A stretch of 64,000 bases of DNA from Hortaea werneckii (lineage: Eukaryota > Ascomycota > Dothideomycetes > Mycosphaerellales > Teratosphaeriaceae): contig JBAOKB010000058.1 of the NCBI GenBank assembly GCA_037044905.1, forward strand, positions 248,001-312,000. Direction: 5' to 3'. The notes under the pieces were generated by a model, which saw only the letters and a program-made list of their open reading frames with translations, had not been told where the DNA came from and did no database searches. The position numbers and the translations under genes are program-made. Positions within the stretch are counted from its first letter, which is position 1; every line of letters starts with the position of its first letter. Below, one piece after another: positions 39,901 through 49,880 of this stretch.

Positions 39901-42855
39901 ATCCAACGTCGGGGGTGTGTTCATGTGCAAAAAGCTCCAGCAATCGAAATCGGCACCTTCGAGGCTGTAATACGTGGAAGACGCTGGGCTCCATGCATCG
40001 CTACCAAGCATGATACCAAGTTGCGCGATGACACAGGCTAGCGGTTGTCTTATTTCGTGCATCGGCCCCAAAACATCCAGCTTTTGCTCCTCTCTGTAGA
40101 CATGCAGCGCTAGCATTGTTTTCATGCCGCACTGCTTTGCTAGTTCGATGGAAGCATGTGGTTGGTTTTGCTCATCAAGTCGCTGGGCTTGGTCATGCGC
40201 GAGCATCGCCGCAAGCATTAACAGCTGGTCTTTTGTCTTGTCTTGTCGATTGTGGCCGATAGGCGAGGAAGATTTGGAAGTTGTAGAGGAGTAATTGCTT
40301 GCCGACATCCATGACCAGGAATTTCGTGAGCAAATTTGTGATGCCTGCCGTTTTTGACCCATCTTAGCAGCGTTGGTATCCGGTGTCTTTTTCTTGCCGG
40401 CTGCCACTTTTGACAGATTCAATGATGCACGAGCCTTTTCATCCAGCAATGGCACAAGAGGGCGGAGAGCAGCAGCTACAAACGCAATGAACTCTAGACT
40501 ACTCGCACTGCCTGCACAGGTATCCGCATGTTCCGTGAGCCATGCAAAGGAGGCGCACCAGGTGGGTCGAACTCTCTGAGCTTCTGCAGAAGGTAGCACA
40601 TGCTCACATGCACGCATGAGAGTATCTATTTGGGGCGATTCCGGGCGTAAGCGCAAACGCCGCCGATGGTGCACTGCTTTAGCATCAATTTCATCGTAGT
40701 GGCCGTGCTTTCCTGCGTGGCTATACGAAATGGAGCTGTCAGGCTGCTGTATAGTTCTGCTTTTGCCAACGTCTTTGTCTTTAAGACCATGGCGTAGCGG
40801 CAAGTCCAATGAACTGTAGACTCGATAAGAAGCAGAAGGTGGAAGCGGACACACTTCCTGGGCATCTGGAGACAATATCAATCCAGCCCCGTCAATAAGG
40901 ATTGCTTTCAGGCCTCCCTCGGCGATTTCAATAATGTCTGAGCATGTACCCATGTTGTTTTCCGAGGCCACCATGGGAATTTGCACTTGCGGTGAGGTGG
41001 ACAACTCGGGCCACAGAGTGCGTTGCTTGACCAACAAGCTCAGACAATTCAAGGCCGAAGTGGGTTTGTTGTGCACATAAACATTCACTTTCACGTCGCT
41101 GGACGTACGCGATGTCTGTGGGTCTTGAAGCACGGCCACGCGAAACTGTTGCGCTGCTAGAGTGTGATTGCTTCCCTCAGCAAGAGGGAATGAATGCAGT
41201 TTTCGGACTACAAGTTCACGCTTGAACTCTTCGTCCGCGCCACCAAAGACATTGTCGGCACCTGCTGCCTCTAACGTTGCGCGGATGTGTCTTACAACAC
41301 TTTCCACATTCTCCTCATCGTCGAAGCCTCCGTTGCGGTCGAGTTCCATGAAATCGTCGTCCGGCCCGATGCTGCGGCTAAAAATGCTTCCTGGAGTTGA
41401 TCCACGGCTCTTGCGATGACCATAACTCCTGCGTTCGTTGTGACCTCCGAATGAAGTGTTACGCCGGTTGCTATGCCCACCGAAACTGGCATTAGAGGCG
41501 TTCTGGCTAGCTCTGAAGTCTTGATTGAGTGAGCTGATCCTCCGGGTCTCCCTTGCAGTCTGCTGAGAAGTATTTGGTTGGTAGTCAGGGTCCATTTGAG
41601 ACGCCATAGCAGCTTCCTCCTCTTGTCTCGTCTTCTTTCGGGACTTTGGTGCCGCAGGCTCGCCCGGTGGTCGTAATGTCCCTCCTGCAAGACTCTCCCT
41701 GTTGTCGTCACGAGCCCTGACTGCTGGTGTTGTAGCTCCAGTGCCTAAATTGGCATTCAAAAAGGAACTTCGGCGTGTAGCTTTGGCTGCTTTCTGATCC
41801 GCGCGCTGCTTCAGCAGGTCTTTGAGAGACCTTTCTTCGATGTACCAAGCTTGCCACACCGTCAATGCCCGGAGATCCTGATTAGCAGTCACCATGAGCA
41901 TAAGAGACCCGGTGGAATCTACTTCCCTCTTGCGGGATGCATAGATGATCTCTTCTGCCGGATCTAGGGTTTCGAACTCCACCGTCAAGCCGGCCTTCGA
42001 TTTGCCCGGTAGACGTGGGCGCTGATGCTGCAGAGAGTATGTCACCACTCCAAAGTCGGAAAGCGGGTTTGTCAAAGTATACAGACGGGCGAAATCTCGC
42101 TGTTCAGGCTTTCCCGGCGTGCCAAAGGCATCATTAAACAAATTGTCTAGCTTGCCATTGCCTCCTCCAAGAGGACTTGGTTTCAAGGGCTGAGAGCCAC
42201 CAAAGCTCCTCGCGAGAGAGGGAGATTGAAGGTAGGAAGAGTTTGCAGTCAATTGCGTCGACAAGAAGGAATTTGGTGGTGCGGCGGGCACTCGAGGTGT
42301 CGAAGTAGACGCAGCCGCTGTAGCTGGTTTGCGCTGGATAAGGCATCCCTTTGCGGCCGGTAATACCCTCTCGACCTCGAACGGCAAGTCAAGAACATGG
42401 CTGGCACCATGTAAGAAGTACACATGCGCCTTTGTCTTCAGGAAAACCACAAGCGCTCGCGTAGCATGATCCTCGTCATCTCGAGAGCACTCAATGGATT
42501 CATTGGCGAACGGTCGCCTTCTATCCTGCGAACATTTGGCATCCCCATCAGCTGGGGCCTGAAGCGCATTTGAGCCTCTTTTCACTTCGCCACCATTAGA
42601 GAAATTCGCCAGTATAGCCTGGTCCACTTCCTCTCCCTCCAGATCAAATCGGTACACGTTCCGCACGAAACTGCCTTGAGACCAAGCCACGCAGTTTTTG
42701 GTGACCAAGAGTTCTTCTTCTTCGTCGCTCCGTGTATCTGCATATGTCTCCCACTGATAGAGACTTGGTTTCGGATCCTGTGGTAATATACCTTCCCGGA
42801 TCAGGTAGGGTAGTGCGACGGGCGTGTGCACGCCCATGGACTCCACCTTGGCCAT
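36967..42855 (-). CDS. APC1: anaphase-promoting complex subunit 1 (Apc1/BimE)
   Basis: One uninterrupted frame of 1962 residues, ATG 42855 to TGA 36969-36967. Apc1 is the largest APC/C scaffold, binding the catalytic Apc2/Apc11 arm and coactivator. The N-terminal half forms a beta-propeller-like region with long disordered Ser/Arg-rich inserts (about 350-560, including SFGGHSNRRNTSFGGHNERR). The middle carries proteasome/cyclosome-type helical repeats: GLLLALGLGGHL, MTSVGLLLGLSASYLG, TAGLMGIGLLYY, LAAGFALGFINLGKG, YNIATGLAWALGLKYAGSGNEQARDEIVELL and HLATHMAVGVLFMGGGTYTLS. The C-terminus has AFRHLWVFAAEARCLVAEDVDTHRPVPMSI, a strong Apc1 signature. Fungal Apc1 is usually 1900-2100 residues. The inserts hold many SP/TP sites, as expected for mitotic phosphorylation. 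Confidence 0.93.
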   Translation of the reverse strand: MAKVESMGVHTPVALPYLIREGILPQDPKPSLYQWETYADTRSDEEEELLVTKNCVAWSQGSFVRNVYRFDLEGEEVDQAILANFSNGGEVKRGSNALQAPADGDAKCSQDRRRPFANESIECSRDDEDHATRALVVFLKTKAHVYFLHGASHVLDLPFEVERVLPAAKGCLIQRKPATAAASTSTPRVPAAPPNSFLSTQLTANSSYLQSPSLARSFGGSQPLKPSPLGGGNGKLDNLFNDAFGTPGKPEQRDFARLYTLTNPLSDFGVVTYSLQHQRPRLPGKSKAGLTVEFETLDPAEEIIYASRKREVDSTGSLMLMVTANQDLRALTVWQAWYIEERSLKDLLKQRADQKAAKATRRSSFLNANLGTGATTPAVRARDDNRESLAGGTLRPPGEPAAPKSRKKTRQEEEAAMASQMDPDYQPNTSQQTARETRRISSLNQDFRASQNASNASFGGHSNRRNTSFGGHNERRSYGHRKSRGSTPGSIFSRSIGPDDDFMELDRNGGFDDEENVESVVRHIRATLEAAGADNVFGGADEEFKRELVVRKLHSFPLAEGSNHTLAAQQFRVAVLQDPQTSRTSSDVKVNVYVHNKPTSALNCLSLLVKQRTLWPELSTSPQVQIPMVASENNMGTCSDIIEIAEGGLKAILIDGAGLILSPDAQEVCPLPPSASYRVYSSLDLPLRHGLKDKDVGKSRTIQQPDSSISYSHAGKHGHYDEIDAKAVHHRRRLRLRPESPQIDTLMRACEHVLPSAEAQRVRPTWCASFAWLTEHADTCAGSASSLEFIAFVAAALRPLVPLLDEKARASLNLSKVAAGKKKTPDTNAAKMGQKRQASQICSRNSWSWMSASNYSSTTSKSSSPIGHNRQDKTKDQLLMLAAMLAHDQAQRLDEQNQPHASIELAKQCGMKTMLALHVYREEQKLDVLGPMHEIRQPLACVIAQLGIMLGSDAWSPASSTYYSLEGADFDCWSFLHMNTPPTLDLRLMKEPLTAFEWFELGLSQQWSQRFLSLSDIASLDLSNDLSRHYTRDGERLTPRLCAISHVFQDTANLSAHPTAVVESMERHNVDIDMLETLPAAVAAPFREAIARCEREPPTSWAPSLLHLIGREDLLVGRFGHRQGSRHGHLDNLPPPRDVQTVAHAVDHTSHPLKTREASRNTISNLIFNEDRRLVDAVHVLRYQQPTPQIGECPKQPDWTDAHHFEQQRRVMHFVALRMLSLPSGDGMVHYQCETPLLTEKYPISGFSSVCLMQPMAHVLTIDRSGMSEEKFGWAYFHAGVSAGLRISHNAKGIDTSWIAFNKPSDLTNRHAGLLLALGLGGHLRSLAKWLSFKYLTPKHTMTSVGLLLGLSASYLGTMDGLITRMLSVHITRMLPAGAAELNVSHITQTAGLMGIGLLYYSTQHRRMSEIMLSEIEFMEVEDPDSGPDPLKDESYRLAAGFALGFINLGKGKHLSGLHGLFLPERLLAVAVGPRPVHAVHVFDRATAGAVMAIAMIYMKSGDQAVARKIDIPDTEAQYDHVRPDMLMLRAMARHVIDWNSIKTVSPGPDVRDDSQTGWIQKNLPRCYMGRISQIHEAHGKYPFSTSDVPFYNIATGLAWALGLKYAGSGNEQARDEIVELLDTFYMISGQSHFYDAKLARSTVRRCIDVLALSAAMVMAGTGDLVTFRRLRRLHGRTDSETPYGSHLATHMAVGVLFMGGGTYTLSTSDFAIASLMCAFYPLFPMDVHDNRVHLQAFRHLWVFAAEARCLVAEDVDTHRPVPMSILLTAKDGSTRAFKAPCLLPDLETIQTIETNDPAYWKVTLDFVNNPSHLDGFRRSQVIHVRRCHASEAHNSAFSATMAALNDARVSDHITSAVAAIFELPGLGRPKKSDIELVLPPDVHSSMLVDGRGTVIDDRLTLQKAAGTMDKDTLWNLRLLFAWAEKVKDEGGGTFRWLGDELIPALRARVDARAREIGGGNG

Positions 42856-43098
42856 TCTGCTTCGGACAGTCCAGTCGCTCTCAGCATCTTCCTATCTGTA
42901 CTGCGACAGGCAATAAGTCGGCGGTAAGCCGAAGATTGAATGTTTTCGCTTGCAGGTGCTGCATGCAGGTCAAAGGAAAGTGGGGCGTCAACTTTCGGAG
43001 ACGCGTTCACGCGTCAAGCTTCCGCTTCCAGCGGCAGGCACTTCAATTTGTAGACACTATCATTCTCGTTCCGAGCAGCAACAGCGTCGTACGCAAGC
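42856..43098. promoter_or_regulatory. shared divergent promoter APC1 / NUP37
   Basis: Only 243 bp separate the two ATGs, so the two promoters must overlap. No TATA box was seen. Confidence 0.5.
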
Positions 43099-44939
43099 AT
43101 GGAGCCCAAGGTCACGAGAGGTGACAGGAAGCTCCACTTAAGGTGCGCTCAGTCTTATCGGTTGTGTGTCTTACACTCTTCTGACAGGATTCTTCCGACC
43201 ACAGCTACGAGGTGCCGCATCGCATTCACGATGCCCACATCTATCCAATAACTGCCCCGAATGGATCGACGGTTGCGATCTACGGCCATGAATCAGGAAT
43301 ACGTATACTGTGGAGGGGAGGCAGAAGGCGCCAGGACCGGGACAACCACAGGGCTGGCCAGACTTCGAGCAGCCGGAGTGGAAATCAAGACGTTATAGTT
43401 ATCGACGATGACGAAGACATGCAAGAATCTGCGTCCGTCGCTGATGCATCATACGAGGATGGTGAAGAGGAGCAGGACTCTGACTGTCCATATCAGAGCA
43501 TACTGCAGATGGTCGAAGTGGATATAGGCACTGAGGTCCTGCATCTTACGGTACCCGTCATGCCAAGTGCCCTTCCTTCCGCGAGGAATAAGACGATGCG
43601 ATCACACGGGCTGGTTGTGGCAGGATGTGCCGACGGACAGCAGCGCGTGCTGAGATTCTCATTGGCACCGCCGACCGATTTTGAGAAACAGACCACCGCG
43701 GAACAAATTGCCCGGAACGAAATCATCCTTCCTCCCTCGGACGCCTTATGCAATGGCGTCGCGGCCACAATAGTACCTAGCGAAGCTGTTGACAGTCGTG
43801 GCGAGAGCGACGCGAGCAACTTCTTGATGGTGGCGGTTATCACAAAGAAGCTTTCCATCTACCAATTTGCCATCTTCAACGACCTGGCAGCGCTAAGTCC
43901 AGACGTGGAGGAGAAGCTTGTAAGCCTTCCGCACGCAGCATTGGGTGTAGCGTTTCACCCGTCGCAAAGGTTGGCGCATCTCCTCATTTCTGACGCTTCT
44001 GGGGCCATCCGCATTTACGACCCTCTTTCACCAACTCTCGCCTCTGCACGCCCTTCATCATCGGGCTCCGAACCTGACCAGCCGCCCTCCACATCTTTTG
44101 GTAGATGGATTTCTACCTTTCAGACCTCTTTCGCTGGCGGTCCATCAGGCTTGGCTAAGCGGAAGCATCTGCTTGATGCAAAATGGATCATGGGCGGGAA
44201 AGCAGTGCTAGTGCTCTTAGATGATGGTGAATGGGGTATCTGGGATGTCTCAGGCTCCTCTCAGACCAGTAAGAACATCGAGGCGTTCGTCCTTAACGGC
44301 TTTCTTGGCACATACTCGGTCTCAGAATCAGCTGAACCGACTAAACAACGCCGAGGCCAATCCAAGCTAGCACCGATGACACCCAATACGCGTAAAGCAA
44401 AAGCCGAGGCTCTGTTCAGTGGGCCGACAAAGGTTCCAGGAGTAGCAGCGAAAGGCGGCATTTCTGTCTCCGCAAGCAATAGCAGAACGGGGCAAGTGGA
44501 TGAGAGCGTAGTCATGTGGTATAATGGTGATGTTTACGCTATTCCGAGCCTACAGCAATTCTGGCAGCGAAGTACGAACAGCGGAGGAGGATTTGGATCT
44601 TTGTATTCGCCTGGTCTTACTCACGTCACCGACATCAACCTCAGAAACGAGGAAATCACTTCCATCTCTCAATTCGACTCGACATCAAACAGCTTCGGCC
44701 AGATGAATACCCAACGAGACCTCCTGGTTTCCGCCGAGCACCGCTTCATCGTCCTCCAAACATTGCGACCGTCTACCCCATCCCGCATGCTGTTTCAGCA
44801 AGTTGCTGAACGCCCGGCTTCACGGGATCAGCGTATGCTTGATGCCGGCGAACTGGATCTTGGCGGGATGGATCGCATGCTAGACAACATGGCCAATGGC
44901 GACGCGAGACCGCGCCGCGTTGGATTTGCAGCATCATAA
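43099..44939 (+). CDS. NUP37: Nup37-like nucleoporin beta-propeller
   Basis: A 44-bp coding exon 1 (43099-43142, MEPKVTRGDRKLHL) and exon 2 (43205-44939) are joined across a 62-bp intron (donor GTGCGC, acceptor CCACAG). A split AG|C Ser codon makes HLSYEVPHRIHDAHIYPI; the alternative AG at 43188 would shift the frame. The product is 592 residues. YPITAPNGSTVAIYGHESGIRILWRGGRR followed by an acidic linker and WD-like strands (GLVVAGCADGQQRVLRFSL, LAHLLISDASGAIRIYDPL, WIMGGKAVLVLLDDGEWGIWDVSG) matches the long fungal Nup37 form that binds Nup120 in the Nup84 complex of the nuclear pore. The identification rests on remembered family pattern, so the name is less certain than the propeller fold. 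The gene is divergent from APC1. Confidence 0.7.
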
Positions 44940-46037
44940 CATTGCATAACTCTCTTCACTCTGCATTGACGATACCCTCGAAGCGTAACGTAGCTCGCAA
45001 ACCAAACCCGCACATAGTCTACGACGCCTTGCCCCTTTTCCATTTATTCCTTCAATTTCCCCCTTGCGCACAATTTTACTCTCACACAGGTTCCTCTTGG
45101 GAAAGACCATTCGCGTGGCAAGGTGGAGCATCTACTCGAGGCAAATGAGACCTGCTCAGTATTACACGCGATAAACCAATGCCACTCCGGTCTACGAGAA
45201 GTCAGTTGTGGTCGCAAGACTCTGCTGATGTAAGAGACACTCCGCCCTCCCGACTCTTGGCCTGCTTCATAGCGGAAGTCGATTGTGAGGTTGTGCAGGA
45301 GGGAGATGGCTGGCAGCAGCAAGGCTTTAAGTTCCCACTCCACCTGTCCGCAAGGACTGCATAGTGGTGTTGTGGTGTTTATAGTAATATCAGCCGCTAC
45401 AGACCTTTTCAAAGGAATCACTGTCCTCGAAGCAGAACGTGAAGGTAGAGCCTCCTTGGCATACTTTACTTCGACTGGCTTTGTGATGGTCTGACGACTG
45501 TGTTGCCGCTATCGTGAAGGCGGACGTGCATGTGACCGATGGTGATTGACTGCTGGTAGTTCTTTTCTTTTTTCTCTTTTTGAAGTTGTGGTCTTTCGAG
45601 TGCTACCCTCGAAGACTGTTTCATTGTGATTCAAAGAGTTAGCTTGATAAAAGCTAGAAGGGACTTTCAATCAAATGCTGTCTTATTCACTAGATCTGAG
45701 ATCAAATTGCAGCCGAAGCGGTCGTCGGATGAGGTGCATTTAAGAGGCGCATGCAAGTCGCGTGACTTCGCGTCGAAAGAGCTCATAGCGGCGCGTATTC
45801 CCGCATCTTGTCTGCCTTCTGAGCGAGCCCGACTTCAGACTTCCGTACATCTTATCCCTCGTATATCTCGACATGGCTCGATCCTGAGACAGTCTTTCCT
45901 TTACGATTAATTGACTCGGAGCGGCGGCCGGAAAGCATGATTCGTGCGACTGCATGCTAGGCTGCACCACTTTCCCTATATCCCTACATCTCCCTTAGTC
46001 TCCTGCGCCTTTACGTTCTCTACTTCTCATTACAATC
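44940..46037. other. NUP37 3' flank and MSN5 promoter region
   Basis: About 1.1 kb without a supported gene. It has a T-rich block (45560-45590) and a strongly pyrimidine-rich leader from about 45970 to the ATG at 46038. That is a common fungal core-promoter and transcription-start context. Confidence 0.5.
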
Positions 46038-49000
46038 ATGGACGGAGCCTTTGATACTTATTGGGCACAGCCGCAACCTCCGACATCCGACCACCTCTCT
46101 TCTATCCGCCAGGCCCTTGACGCTACCCTCGATCCCCGGGTCCCGAACGATGTCCGCCAACAGGCTCTTGGTCACCTCGAGTCACTCAAGCACCAGCCTG
46201 ATGCTCCGCACTATGGCTTCGCACTCGCCGATGACTGGCAGCAGAACGCCGGCGTAAGATATTTTGGCTTGCAGCTCCTCGAATTCGCCGTGCGGTACAA
46301 GTGGACAGAGTATAACCCTGCCCATACGGAGCAAATACGAACGTGGATCAAGTGTCTCGCCGGAAGTCTAAGAGACGATGACAGGGCGGACCCAAGCTTC
46401 CTCAGAAATAAAGTGGCACAGGTATGGGTTGAGGTGGCAAAGCGGAGTTGGGGTGACGAGTGGATGGACATGGACGCTGCGCTAGTGACACTGTGGGAGA
46501 AGCCTATGAGTGAGAAAGGGGTCGTCAACAAGCTCTTCGTCTGCTATGTGCTTGAAACCCTGAGCGAAGATGTGGTCAACAGTGAAGATCCGGTGGCAGG
46601 TTTGCGGTTGGACGTGTTGGGCGCAGCGCTGAATGAGATAATGATTCCGCTGGGGTTGTATGAGGAGTATCGCCATACGAGACCAGGGAACCAAAAGGAA
46701 GTCAGATGCGGAGAGCAAGGTTGGCTAAGCAGGATGGCCGAGTTCTTTGCGTTGTGTGTGAAGCAGGCGCGGATGGGAGGACAGCACGTGGAATTGGTGG
46801 AGAAGATGTCAAGTTGTGCGGTCAAAGCATTGAATGCGATGCGTCCGACCATGTCATGGATCAGCTTGAGAGCGGCGGTTGAGGCGAATTGCGTGGATTG
46901 CCTCTTCCTGCCTTTGCACACCGAGGACGTGGCATTACAGACCGCAGCGACAGAGACACTGCACGCCTTGCTTGCGAGGCCATACAATGCGCATTGGCAT
47001 GACTCATGGCTAGAAATCGTTGTGCAAGCAATGCGTGCGGATCGCCTGGCGCTCATCAAAAACGCCTTCGAGCAGTCCGCCAGTCAGCCTGGGGAGGACG
47101 ATGCGAAGTACACATTGCAGAAGAAAATGTCCGAGGTTCTCTCTGTTCTATCAGACAACATCGCCTACCATCCGACGGACCTTGTTACAGGCAATAAGCT
47201 GGATCTGCCACTTTTCTTCGACCTATTGCTACAAGTACTGCAGTCTAAAAGTCTAGTAGTGTCTATACCTGTCCTGCATAGCTGGAGCAAGCTTCTCTCC
47301 TGCGAAGAGGGCAGTGTCATCGATCTGGTTTTTCAAGCACTCGGGCCGCTGGTGCAGACGTGCAGTGAGCGATTACTGCGATATGAGAATCTGCCTTCTT
47401 CCATCGCCGAGGAAGACACTGTCTGCCTGTTCTTAGACGAAGATTTCGATACCATTCCTGAGCGTCACGCCTTCCTTGGCAACTACCGCCGCTACTGTAC
47501 CAACATCATTCAAACTATTGCTCGCTCAAGACCCTTGGATGCGCTTCAGCATGTGCTAAGCCAAATGAGCGACCTTCTTACCACAGGCCCATACTCTGGC
47601 GGCAGAGGTTTCATCTCAGAAAACTACTCAAAGAGCAGCTTCTCCGTCTTACGATTTGATGCACAATACACAGTCGTGTCGGCTGCGCTCAAAGGATACA
47701 GCGCCTGGTGCGCAGATGCTTCAGCATTGAGCCACGAAGAGCCAATCTTCGCTAAAGCAGAAGCAGATCGTCAGCAAGCCGAGCAAGCATTGCAAGAGTG
47801 GAGCTATGGGATCATGGAGACGCACACTGATGATCCGGAAGTTGCGGCTATGGTGCTGCAGACACTGGTCAGCATCCTTCGCACTCTGAAGTCAGCTGGG
47901 ATCGAGCGGTTCGTTTTGCATGTAGTGCAGCACCTGTTAACCATGCAATTATACGACGACCCTACACACACGGCTTTCTCCGATTCGGTCAAGTCATTCG
48001 AGGGACTACGAGTTGTGGAGCTGCAGAAGCTAGCTCTGACTTTCTCGAACGAATTGCTGCAAGTCTATAATGAGCTGGAACCAAGAATCGGCGTACTTGC
48101 ACAGAAACATAGCGAGGACGTGAGGCTAGTGTGGGGATACAAGGCTTTCCTCTTCATGATTATCCATCGCGCAAACAACATTGCACCTAATGAACGATTG
48201 GCGAGACTGCAAGGCATGCTTGCTCCGGTTTATGAGGCTTGGCAGGACCAAAGCCTTTCGAAATCCGTCGTGAGTCTCGAGAGCTTCTGCGAGGCGCTTG
48301 CACTTGATAATCTCGCGGATTTCTTTCAGCAGCATGGTTTCCACCGGGTGGCAGATTGGTCGGCGCAGCAGCTTGACACCAGCGGGCAGGCGAGACAAAC
48401 CGCAATCAAGGAGAGGAACGATAGCATACCTTTGCGCATGACCAAGAGTATGTTGGCAGCTACCACAGAGAAGCTAAAGCCCGGTAGCGAGGAGTTCGAG
48501 ACAGCGTGTGCGCTGTGGGCCCCCCTGATTCCCGTCATTCTTCCTCCTTTAATGAAGATGCTCAGACATGCGCAGGCATATCACAACATGTCCAATTGGA
48601 GTCAACTGCCAGATGAACTACAGCAGGTTGTCAAAAGGTCTCTGCAAGATCGTTTCTGGCAGAGTGGCATTTCGTCAGAATCCAAGGAAGACTTCTACAA
48701 ACGCATAAGCGGAAGCAAGACGAGTCTGGAGGGTTTCGCAAGCGTAGTCAGAGGCACGATGAGAAACGTCCGGGAGCAGGGTTACCACATTATCTATTTG
48801 CTGACGAAATTCGACGAGCGATTCTACGGCGCACTAGCTGAAGGAGGAAACGGAGGCAATATGGAAGCTCGCTGGGCAGAGCCATTGGCCCAGGCGCTAT
48901 TCCAAGACGCCAAATGCTTAGGTGCTAACCATCTGCACCCAATAATCAACCTGACGACAGGACTGGTACAACGCTGCCCGCCGCAGCGAAGGGCTCAGGT

Positions 49001-49880
49001 ACTGCCTTATTTGATAGGCGGGCTATTCAATGGGCTCGATGCGAAAGTCTCCTCGGAATGGGAAGCCATTGCAGAGGCGCAACAAGGAAGAGCCGGGAGA
49101 GAAGAGGACGAACTAGGGGATGAGATGAGAACCGAAAGCGTTCTCAGGCAGTTGACGTATAGCATGGTGTCTTTTGTGCCGTTCCTGCTAGAGCACGAGC
49201 GGCAGCAGCTGGTGTCCAATGGGAAGAATGAAAACGGAGTCGCTCCTCCCCTAGCCAAGCCGACCGTCTCCGAACTCGTACTAAGCGATCCGAGCATCCT
49301 CGAGCCGATGATGTTGTTCTGCACGCACGCCTTACGGATGCACGACCAGCGGTGCTGTAGCACAATCTGCAAAACTTTCCGAACGATCCTACCCCTTTTC
49401 ACCCATCCCAGTGCCCCACCGGCTCCGCAAGTAAGGGAATTCATCTCCACAGAGGTGCTCAAGGCCGCAATCACCAGCTTGAACGAGCCCTACTTCGCAG
49501 ATCTCCAGAAGGATCTTGCATCATTAATCGCGCAGATGCTCGTCTTATACACGCGGCTGACGGGTACACCGAGAGACGTCCTACTCAGTCTGCCGGATAT
49601 GTCGGCGGCTAAGGTCGACAGGGCACTGGGACGGCTGGTAGGCGAAAGAGGAGAGGCAAAGGGGAGTGAGCGTCAGCAGCGTGCTTTGGTATTAGAACTG
49701 CTCGAAGGCGTACGAGGTGTGAGTATCTATGAGGCTGGAAAGATTCGAAGGGAGGCACCGAAAAAGAAGGCGGCCGTGCAGGAGAAGTACATGCAGGTGG
49801 AACAACAGCCATCGGGATTAGGAGACGGACAAGGAGGGGAGGAACTGGAAGGCGTGGCGGGACTGTTTGGAGATGCGTGA
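46038..49880 (+). CDS. MSN5: karyopherin Msn5 / exportin-5
   Basis: A 1280-residue single-exon protein. The N-terminus (RQALGHLESLKHQPDAPHYGFALADDWQQNAGVRYFGLQLLEFAVRYKW) is an importin-beta-type HEAT start. It is followed by VRNK-like FLRNKVAQVWVEVAKRSWGDEW, which typifies the exportin-5/Msn5 family. The whole chain is alpha-helical HEAT repeats with no other domain. DPSILEPMMLFCTHALRMHDQRCCSTICKTFRTILPLF near the C-terminus is a family block. With Ran-GTP, these karyopherins carry phosphorylated transcription factors, and in some organisms double-stranded or transfer RNAs, out of the nucleus. The start ATG lies after a pyrimidine-rich leader. The length (about 1200-1280) is normal for the family. 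Confidence 0.88.
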   Translation: MDGAFDTYWAQPQPPTSDHLSSIRQALDATLDPRVPNDVRQQALGHLESLKHQPDAPHYGFALADDWQQNAGVRYFGLQLLEFAVRYKWTEYNPAHTEQIRTWIKCLAGSLRDDDRADPSFLRNKVAQVWVEVAKRSWGDEWMDMDAALVTLWEKPMSEKGVVNKLFVCYVLETLSEDVVNSEDPVAGLRLDVLGAALNEIMIPLGLYEEYRHTRPGNQKEVRCGEQGWLSRMAEFFALCVKQARMGGQHVELVEKMSSCAVKALNAMRPTMSWISLRAAVEANCVDCLFLPLHTEDVALQTAATETLHALLARPYNAHWHDSWLEIVVQAMRADRLALIKNAFEQSASQPGEDDAKYTLQKKMSEVLSVLSDNIAYHPTDLVTGNKLDLPLFFDLLLQVLQSKSLVVSIPVLHSWSKLLSCEEGSVIDLVFQALGPLVQTCSERLLRYENLPSSIAEEDTVCLFLDEDFDTIPERHAFLGNYRRYCTNIIQTIARSRPLDALQHVLSQMSDLLTTGPYSGGRGFISENYSKSSFSVLRFDAQYTVVSAALKGYSAWCADASALSHEEPIFAKAEADRQQAEQALQEWSYGIMETHTDDPEVAAMVLQTLVSILRTLKSAGIERFVLHVVQHLLTMQLYDDPTHTAFSDSVKSFEGLRVVELQKLALTFSNELLQVYNELEPRIGVLAQKHSEDVRLVWGYKAFLFMIIHRANNIAPNERLARLQGMLAPVYEAWQDQSLSKSVVSLESFCEALALDNLADFFQQHGFHRVADWSAQQLDTSGQARQTAIKERNDSIPLRMTKSMLAATTEKLKPGSEEFETACALWAPLIPVILPPLMKMLRHAQAYHNMSNWSQLPDELQQVVKRSLQDRFWQSGISSESKEDFYKRISGSKTSLEGFASVVRGTMRNVREQGYHIIYLLTKFDERFYGALAEGGNGGNMEARWAEPLAQALFQDAKCLGANHLHPIINLTTGLVQRCPPQRRAQVLPYLIGGLFNGLDAKVSSEWEAIAEAQQGRAGREEDELGDEMRTESVLRQLTYSMVSFVPFLLEHERQQLVSNGKNENGVAPPLAKPTVSELVLSDPSILEPMMLFCTHALRMHDQRCCSTICKTFRTILPLFTHPSAPPAPQVREFISTEVLKAAITSLNEPYFADLQKDLASLIAQMLVLYTRLTGTPRDVLLSLPDMSAAKVDRALGRLVGERGEAKGSERQQRALVLELLEGVRGVSIYEAGKIRREAPKKKAAVQEKYMQVEQQPSGLGDGQGGEELEGVAGLFGDA

